Assembly (NCBI GenBank): GCA_020744225.1
Contig: JAGMWG010000018.1
Location: 744,001-808,000 of the forward strand
DNA length: 64,000 nt
Origin: Paraphoma chrysanthemicola
Lineage: Eukaryota; Ascomycota; Dothideomycetes; Pleosporales; Phaeosphaeriaceae
Direction of reading: 5' to 3'
The notes below the pieces were generated by a model that saw only the letters and a list, made by a program, of their open reading frames with translations, had not been told where the DNA came from and made no database searches. Both the position numbers and the translations under genes were made by a program. Position 1 is the first letter of the stretch, and the number at the start of each line of letters is the position of its first letter. This document shows positions 56,521 through 64,000 of the stretch, piece after piece.

Positions 56521-57656
56521 CTTCGCTCACTGCGGGAGATGCCGGCAAGGCCTCACTCGATTTGCGCAAGCAAATTGTGCTCCCTGCGACTCTGTTTGCC
56601 AGCATTCAGCCTGATCAAGCGAGGGATAAGACGATGTGCAACAGCTTAAACGATGGCAAAGGCATCAGTCCTATGAATGATTGCTAATATTCGAACAACG
56701 AGCCGTGCATTTCAGAATGGGAGACTGGCAGTGCTGTTGAAGTCTATGGTTTGTTTGAAGACGGTTCGGTGTGGCGCAGCCTCACGACCAGACGCCTGAA
56801 CCGACAGGGTCACCGGGGGAGTTGTTCTGCTTCCTAGACTTTGTCGCTGTGCCACAATCTAGCGAGAGATAGAGGCTACAGCGGAGGCGATTTCGTAGAC
56901 TGCGACCTGCGACCTGCGAGGTACGAGTAGAGTATTTGGTGACCGCGGTGAGGTGTCGAATTCTGATACGCGGGGCTGTGCCGACCGGTGAAGATGCGCA
57001 GGAGGCGCACTCGGCCACCCACAACTTCCTTGTCTCTGCAGGCCGCATGCTGCACCGTCGTTCTAATCCCATCCAAAAACGCGCCCACGCTCGTGATATC
57101 ACATCATGACTGGGTCCAGATGAGTAATGCAACTCGTTCTTCGTATTCATGCGAGTGAAACTCGAGTCAATCCCTTTCGGAGGGAGGCGTTGCCTGCTAC
57201 AACAAGATTGTTGCTGGCTTGAGAACCGCTAAAGAAAACGACTACACATGAAGAGGCTTCACAGACATGGAAGACGTGTCAAGACTTGATGAGTTGTTCA
57301 GTCGCGAGTGAAAGTCTCCGCCAAGCTCATCCGCACGGGTCGATCCGCGGTCCCAAAGTGGAGTCGACACGTGACCGTTACCACGGCAACAGCGCTGTTT
57401 GGCGATATCATTGCACGCGTCGGGCATGGCCAGTTCGAGAAGGCATAACGTCTAATTTCGCGGCCCACAACGCTCAAAATACTCCTCCTCTCCGCACTTT
57501 ACATCTCTTAGCTGCATGCACCTCAACTCCCCCTTGCCGCCCGATGCATCGCTCCAAGACCGCCCATCTGCAACCATCTCGATAGCCACGCCATATCTTA
57601 CGACTATTAGCTGCACAATCACTAGCATACGACGACATCGCTAGCAGAATTTCGAC
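56521..57656. other. divergent upstream region
   Basis: About 1.1 kb between the membrane-protein gene and CDC14. A 122-codon minus-strand frame at 56782-57150 has no domain-like pattern. The last 150 bp before 57657 are C-rich and probably the CDC14 5' UTR. Confidence 0.45.
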
Positions 57657-58624
57657 ATGGAGGCGCTCTTGTCTCTCGCCTTCGACAACATTGCGTCGAA
57701 GGACACGCAGAAGATCCGGAAGGGGCTCAAGCAGATTGAGGGCATGCTGGCGCAGATATGTCTCTCCGGCGGCAAGGCGAAACAGTCCACACCAGGTCAC
57801 CGTCGGAACGCATCTGCGATCAACTTGGGCGAGCAGGAGGCGGCCACGCCCAAGAAGCTGGGGCACTTGTCTGGAGATCTAGCTTTCAGGGAGTTCTTCC
57901 GGTTGCAGGAAGGTTTCGAGTGGAACGGTACGAAGGAAATACGGCATCTAGGGCAACCACGCAGCTGACTTCTTCCAGTTGCAACACGAGTCGCAGATTG
58001 TCTTGAGCGGCTTTTGGGCATGGGAAGCAGCAAAGGTAAGGGCAGCGTTTTATTCAGGTAGAAAGTGGCTGACGCAGCTTAGATGGCTCGAACGACATAC
58101 TGATCCTCTCTTCACTATCGAATCTCCAAGGTCTCCTTCTTCTACACCCACCATCTCGCATCATCTTCGGTCGCGAAGTCTACATGAACCTCCTCCTCGA
58201 CCTCCTCGATCCGTACAATTGCCCCGCCATACAGTCGCAGGCACTCCTCGTCCTTGTCACCGCACTTCTCGCCACACCACAAAACACACGCACGTTCGAG
58301 CATATGGATGGCTTGCTAACGGTGACAAGTCTATTCAAGGACGAGGAAACCACCCAGAATGTCAAGGTCAAGCTTCTTGAGTTCTTGTACTTTTACCTCA
58401 TGCCAGAAACTCCTGCACCAAGTCTGCAGCGGAGTCCCAGCAAGCTCGCCAGTGCCTTCGACCGGCGGACTAGCTCTGCAAATGGCGACGATGGCGGTGG
58501 CGCAAAGAAGAACACGAGGACCCAGGAAGACAAGCAGTACTTGTTGGGCAAGTACCTCAACAACGTCGACGCCCTCGTTGAGGATCTCCAAGAGAGCGCG
58601 CCGTTCAACAGCGTTGCTTGCTGA
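57657..58624 (+). CDS. cdc14: septation initiation network protein Cdc14 (PF08045 family)
   Basis: Exons 57657-57927, 57979-58035 and 58083-58624, 289 aa. This is the SIN scaffold of fission yeast (partner of the Sid1 kinase), not the Cdc14 phosphatase. The start MEALLSLAFDNIASKDTQKIRKGLKQIEGMLAQICL is diagnostic. The middle reads across two introns into DILILSSLSNLQGLLLLHPPSRIIFGREVYMNLLLDLLDP, an armadillo-like repeat region. The end holds the conserved MPETPAPSLQRSPSKLASAFDRR and the final YLLGKYLNNVDALVEDL. It should work with the Spg1-type GTPase encoded 39 kb away. Confidence 0.94.
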
Positions 58625-60415
58625 GGTTGTTCATTGAAGCACAACCACCAGCACATTTTCTTTGCGCATCTACCGGCTCTATCTTTCTTGTCCATATACA
58701 CCCACCAGCGAGCGAGCTCAGTTTTGCTTCTACACTTTCCTTCGGTCTCTTCAGCAAGGCGTTGGTGGCGCACACAGAATCTGGAACATCGATAATATCT
58801 CTTGTCTGGGACGCGGCTGGCGGCCATATGTCCTTTCTTGTTCACTGTTTCGCCTGGTCTTCATCCAATGCATAGCGTGGCCACTGCATTCACTGTAATA
58901 TCAGTTCTCCTTTGTACCGTAAAACTCTCCTGCAAGGCTTGGCGTTTTGAGGGACTGATGCCTCTTACAGGAAATGCATTACAACTATTCCTACTATTCC
59001 CTTATTGAACATGCAAGTGACATAATCTCATTAATTCTGCGAAGTGGTGAGTATATGTACTTCAACACCGCCAGGCTAGACATTTCGTACATAGTGGCAA
59101 TGAAGCTGCAAGTGTGCGCAAGTCTGACTGCCGAACCATACTGTGACGCCACACGTCATGACTTCGCTTCCACATTACACGACGCACTACTTACCTTGCC
59201 ATGTACGATGTAAGCTTACAAAAAGACGCCTATGAGAGCAAGCGCTCGGACCCCAAGTCTTCTCATTGGTCCACGCATCAGATGGGGAGAAAACCTTCCC
59301 AGCTGCATACAAGCATCAGGATTTGCTAGCCAGGAGCACGAATAGAGCCTCTTTGTCACAAAGCTTAGTGCGGGCATGAAAGCGTCAGACGAGGTCAACT
59401 GATCAAGACAGCGATGTGTTCAGGCACAGGAAGAGGCGCGCCCTTCGGATTGAAAGTCGGTCGTCATGAGGATACAGTGCTAGAGACCCGGAATGTCGCA
59501 GTACACATGGTCTAAAGAATGCCTGCTGTCCTCGTGCCTCGCACTCGCATCGCGCATCCCGCATCGGTGTCCGCGTCTTCAAGAGTCCGATCTCACATCG
59601 TACGAAGCAGTGCTAGCGCACCGGGAGTGTCGGACGCTAAGCGGCTTGTGTCGCGTGCCCTGTGCTCAAAATCTTGACTTCATGCACGATAACGACCATG
59701 AGCAAGTCGCGCGCACACGACTCGCAGAGATTTTCGCAGAGGATTTTGAGGAAAGAGTCGTTGAGGACCACTATCGCAGCAGCTTGAAGCATATTGCTTG
59801 CGCAATATGAAGCAAGTCGCACATATACGCGCTGCCTGCGAGTAAGATAAGTGTGTTGTCGCTGTATTTTACCGATGACGCAGGCCAATCCCATTAAGAG
59901 AAACAGCACCACGCGACCAGGATGCTTAATCACTAACCTCACGGAAGCCGGCTTTTTGCTCATCCAGCCTCCCAGCTTCTTCGTCCGAGACGTGGACGAT
60001 TACTGGGCGCGTTGCTGCTCTTAGTCATGTCATCAAAGTCCTCCGCACCAGTCCGCTGACCTGAGGTCACCAAGCGGCTACACGGCTAGCCAGAGCTTAC
60101 GATTACACCGTCGCAAGTAGGCACGACTTGTTTCTTCTCTTCTAAACGCATTTCTTAGTCCTCTTTGTCCCTGCGTGCGTGTTAAGAAGGTGCAACTCAC
60201 GATACATACATGTGCCGGTAGTAGCAACTCGACGGCCGTAACAACACACACACCCGGATCGCAGCGGCAAGGATCCTAGTCAACCCATTTCCTAACCCTC
60301 CGACTTCCGAATAGCTTACTATTCAACACAAAACCATTCTTCTACCACCCGTAATCCACCTCGCTCCGAACATCTTGCGCCGAGACCATTCGTACCTGCA
60401 TACTCCTACTCCACC
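58625..60415. other. intergenic region
   Basis: About 1.8 kb. The longest frames (about 105-108 codons near 59500-59960) overlap on opposite strands and show no family features. I see no supported gene; the promoter of the lipid-phosphatase gene should lie at the right end. Confidence 0.45.
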
Positions 60416-61752
60416 ATGGGCGCGGGAGCTTTCATAGAGCCGCTCGTCGTAGTGACGCTGCTGTTTGGCGGGACATGGGTGAATCGCAACAAAGACTACC
60501 GTCTGTTCAACCGGCGGAGAGTCTACTCGAGGTCGTCGTCGCCGGCTGGTTCTATTGAGTCGGGGCGCTCCAGCCCGTCGTCCACCTCAAGCCTACTTTC
60601 ACAGGTCGACGATGAGCCGAAATGGCGGAGGCGAGATATATCAATACTAGGTTTAAGGAAGGAGGTTGTCAGTCCGAACACAAAGCAGTTCCAGGAATAC
60701 TTCTTGAGCAGGCTGCTCAAGAAGTTCCCATTCTTGGTCGAGGCGTGGTACTGGGCACTGATATACTGGGTAAGCATTCCATTATGACCTTCGTGGTTCA
60801 CATGCTAACACTCTGCTAGGTATACCAACTCGGTCGCGCCTTCGGCGCCGTCACAATGGTCGAAGGCACCGTCAACGTCGCCCGCCGTCACGCCCTCCAA
60901 CTCATCCACCTCGAACAACGCCTTCACATCTTCCACGAACTCTCCGTACAAGCATGGTTCTTGCAACACCCCTTCCTCATGCACTGGACCAACCGCATCT
61001 ACTCCTTCATCCACATCCCCGGCACCATCCTCTTCCTTGTCTGGCTGTACTTCTACACCACGACACGCAACCGCATCGACCTGCCCAGCCACAACCGCGA
61101 GCCCTCAGGCTCGCCCGCCGGCCCGAAGCTCTACGCCGCCCGACGCCGCACAATGGCCATGTGCAACTTGATTGCATTTATTGTCTTCACTCTCTGGCCA
61201 TGCATGCCTCCCCGCTTGCTCTCCGACCCAGACGTCCCCGGCTCCGTCGGCAAAGAAGCACGCAGCTACGGCTTTGTTGACACGGTGCACGGTGCCGAAG
61301 GCGAGTCTTCCGTCTGGACACAGAACAAATTCTGCAACCAGTACGCGGCGATGCCGTCGCTACATTTCGGATACTCGCTGCTCATCGGCCTAACAATCAT
61401 GACTATCCCGCTTGCGCCACAACATCGTCGCACAACAACGATCCATCTCTCGCGCTCATTGCGTCTGCGCTTCCCGAGTCCGCGCCGCTTGTTGTGTCTT
61501 GTTCTGGGCACGGCGTATCCCACGATTATCCTGATTGCGATTGTCGCGACGGCGAATCATTTCATCCTGGATGCTGTCGCGGGTGCGATGGTGTGTGGGC
61601 TCGCGTGGACGGGGAACAAAGTGCTACTAAATCTGTTACCGCTGGAGGATTACTTCTTGTGGTGTGTGCGGATTCATAAGCCCGAGAGGAGGGCGGTGTG
61701 GTTTGAGGGTGATGACGAGAGGGATGAGAGGAAGTATGTGGTTGTTGATTGA
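60416..61752 (+). CDS. PAP2-superfamily membrane phosphatase (IPC synthase/Aur1-like)
   Basis: Exons 60416-60769 and 60820-61752 (intron GTAAGC...TGCTAG, phase 0), 428 aa. The N-terminus has one hydrophobic helix, then a Ser-rich loop, followed by at least five membrane helices. The active-site motifs are the second PAP2 motif MPSLHFGYS and the third ATANHFILDAVAG, carrying the catalytic His and Asp. The first motif region is less clear. The protein resembles the PF14378 type (aureobasidin-resistance/phosphatidylinositol ceramide phosphotransferase-like), so it may be a lipid phosphatase or phosphotransferase in the ER or Golgi. Confidence 0.8.
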
Positions 61753-62324
61753 GATCAAGGTGATAGGGCTGAGATGTAGAGGATGAGTGTTTGAATGACT
61801 TGAGAATTTTGAGGCGGTAATGGTAATGGTTGGTGGCAGGATGAGGACGAGGATGACGATGAGATAGATACCCCTATGCGTTTCTTCGCCGAGTTCTTTT
61901 TGCGAGTGTACATGGGTAGAGTGTATGAGAATGGCAATGCGATATTATGACTTATGCTTGTTCTTTTTGCTGGAAGCAGATTAGGTGAAAAAGGACACTA
62001 GAAAAGTGGCGCTTGGAACTATGTTAGCTTCAGCATGACAACGTGAAAGCGGTTCTCATAGGCATTCGGTTCACGATGCTATGAATATCGGTAATGATAC
62101 CTGCTATTCAGGCCCAGAGTTGTCCCGGGAGAAGCAAAATGGTGGCACAATTCAGGGAACAGCATATGTTCATTCAGATTCTGCTTGAGGAGTCTATACT
62201 GCGTCTCGAAAGGTAAGTAGCTCCATCGCCGGCCCGATGTTGATATCTCTGATATCATCGGCGTCAGATCTGCATATCCCCCATTTCCTGAGATAGCATA
62301 GACTGGATGTCTTCAGGTGCCTAT
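61753..62324. other. intergenic region, convergent 3' ends
   Basis: About 570 bp between the lipid-phosphatase and cysteine-rich protein genes. It contains GAT/TGA-rich low-complexity sequence at 61840-61880 but no gene. Confidence 0.5.
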
Positions 62325-63920
62325 CTAATCGTAAGCCACCGCAACCATGCAATCAATGCCGTGATTCTGTCGTAGGTCAGTAACGAGATCATCCATGGCA
62401 ACTGCCAACTTACCCGTCCAGCGCCAGCATTTATAGCACAATTGATGGGCCCTGAAGTCCATGGCCTCGACTTGCAGAAGCCACATTGTCCTACGCCAAT
62501 GAGATCTTGATCCCAGTGACAGCCATTGTAGTGGAAGTGGAGCTTGTGAAGCCACCAGTCATCTGTCAATACCGCGTCAGTTCATGTTTCCTGAAGAGTC
62601 GTGGTTGGGCAACTTACATCCGCCAACCAAGAGGTTGCCCCAGCCGATCGGGATCGAGTACGCCAAGTTGCCGTCGTCAAAATTCAGATTCAGTCCGTTC
62701 TCGCCCTCGGGAGCAAAATAACCACGTGCCTTCAGGGGAGTGCCTTCGGTGGCTTCGCAGTATTCGGTGACACTGACACTAAAAGGGAAGTAGCCGACGT
62801 TGCCATCTTTAAGGAGCGCTTTCGAAGGATTGAGAGACCATTTGGGATTGATCTCGGTCACATTCGTTGGGTTCGACTCTTTATCTGCGCCTCGAGCATC
62901 GATTGTACTAAACGTGCCCAACACGGCGCCACATGTCTCCGGTGCGGGAGGTTTGTTTGCAGCGCAACATGAATCCTTACGTTTCAGTCAGCTCCTGTGA
63001 CCCCTCTGGCCTGGGTGTCACATCTCAAAAACTTACATATTGCCCTTTGATTCGTTGGTATTCAGAGCCACCTTGACCGCAAGTCAACTTCATGCAAACG
63101 CACTCAGATAGAGTGCGGCGCTCTTTCTCGCACTTTGGATGGCAGCCTCCGTAGGGTGGGCAGTCCGCGCGTCGCTCAAGAGATGACTCCGGAGTGACTT
63201 CAAGAGCCCTAGCAAGTTCGATTGTTGGCTCAGCCGTGCCCATGGATGCGCCGCGAGGGTCGATCTCTATGTCGGGAAAGCCTCCCTTGACGCTGACGGT
63301 CCATATGGCGCGCTATTCTTGTTAGCCGGCTACCATGGTTGAAGAACATCTACCTATCCAGCGATGGACATACTCGAGATTGCTTAGCGCCCGAGCACGA
63401 AAGTGGCGGCCGTGACCAGCTGCCCTCGACGATGGACATTGCGCAATAGTTGTTGCCGATAGAATTGGTATGCCCAGACGTCCAACGGCATCCATCATAT
63501 TCATACTCAACGACTATGAGAGGTGAATGAGCATTAGTGCACTGATGCGGCGAGGTACATCACAGAAGGCTTACCGCTCGGAGGTGCCTTGTAGATAATA
63601 CCCAGAAGCTTCCCATTGATCTTTACGGTAACAGGATTCATGTCGCTTACAAGGAACTGCTTCTGGAAGTCGTGGTGAATCCAAAGGGCACTCGTGCACA
63701 TTTTGCCGTTTGAGCAGGTCTCTGTCACCTGGAACGTGAATGTAAAGTAAGGTGAGTAGGGAATTTCAGCCATCGTAGCATAAGAAGGTAAAACGCTGAT
63801 CTCGAAGAGTGGCGGTGGAGTTGGGAAGCCTAAGATCATAGACGGATACGGAGCCAGCGGGGCAGGAACAGCCGCCGCAATGGCCGTAACAGCGGACAGG
63901 ACAAGCGATAACAGCTTCAT
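62325..63920 (-). CDS. secreted cysteine-rich protein, unknown family
   Basis: Six exons: 63575-63920, 63374-63513, 63037-63312, 62618-62975, 62414-62562 and 62325-62366, 436 aa. All introns have GTAAG or GTATGT donors and CTAAC/CTGAC-type branch sites, and they restore frame. A signal peptide (MKLLSLVLSAVTAIAAAVPAPLAPY) starts it. The mature protein is rich in cysteine (CRWTSGH, NNYCAMS, CPPYGGCHPKCEKERRTLSECVCMKLTCG, DSCCAANKPP, HYNGCHWDQ, CGFCKSRPW, INCAI), which suggests several disulfides. I do not recognise the family. It is likely extracellular and could be an effector-like or cell-wall protein. Confidence 0.7.
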
Positions 63921-64000
63921 ATCGGTGGTTTACGGGGTGTCTGTAGAAGTAAGTACATACGATTGGCAGTGTCTTACACCTCACATACCGCTGATTACTT
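63921..64000. other. right edge, upstream of the secreted-protein gene
   Basis: Only 80 bp remain beyond the start codon; they are the 5' flank of the secreted cysteine-rich protein gene. No other feature is visible. Confidence 0.5.

Noticed and set aside
56782..57150. 122-codon minus-strand frame between the membrane protein and CDC14
   Set aside because: Composition is irregular and there is no domain or splice support.

Overview
The window is nuclear DNA of a filamentous ascomycete (Pezizomycotina, most likely Dothideomycetes). Genes are dense and lie on both strands. Introns are mostly 42-85 nt, with GT(A/G)NGN donors, CTAAC/CTGAC-type branch sites and YAG acceptors. Families typical of this group are present: an AlcR-like regulator, Zn2Cys6 regulators, an RFTS-domain protein, STE50 and septation-initiation-network components. 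I see no rRNA, tRNA or CRISPR. I rebuilt exons by eye from splice signals and family motifs, so splice sites are inferred.

Layout. 0.5-8.6 kb: an MFS exporter, an SRR1-like protein, then mitochondrial 3-hydroxyisobutyryl-CoA hydrolase and mitochondrial EF-Tu, which diverge from one promoter. 9-14 kb: an RFTS-domain protein, head-to-head with a Zn2Cys6 regulator. 14-24 kb: a hypothetical gene, RRB1 (ribosome biogenesis), an Spg1/Tem1 septation GTPase, the exosome subunit CSL4 and the adaptor STE50. 24-31 kb: a Sus1/ENY2-like protein, a small cysteine-rich protein, CDC48 and a gamma-glutamylcyclotransferase-like protein. 31-34 kb: gene-poor DNA with three copies of a ~70 bp repeat, then a C2H2 zinc-finger gene. 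34-48 kb: a secreted M28 peptidase, a RING gene, a YEN1/GEN1 resolvase, an AlcR-type regulator, a serine beta-lactamase-like enzyme and a catalase. 49-64 kb: two secreted cysteine-containing proteins, a hypothetical F-box-like protein, a GPI-anchored Cu-only superoxide dismutase, a membrane/F-box-like fusion, the SIN protein Cdc14 and a PAP2-type lipid phosphatase.

The most unusual signal is at 36.4-47.1 kb. Three otherwise well-preserved genes (RING, YEN1, catalase) each carry one in-frame stop codon, and each stop could have come from a single C-to-T change (CAG to TAG, CGA to TGA twice). They could be nonsense alleles, C-to-T mutation such as RIP, recoded or edited stops, or assembly error. 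Other points are an AlcR-like zinc cluster with a 33-residue loop, an RFTS protein with no methyltransferase domain, several short introns that keep frame and lack stops, and a 29-nt microexon holding the EF-Tu P-loop.
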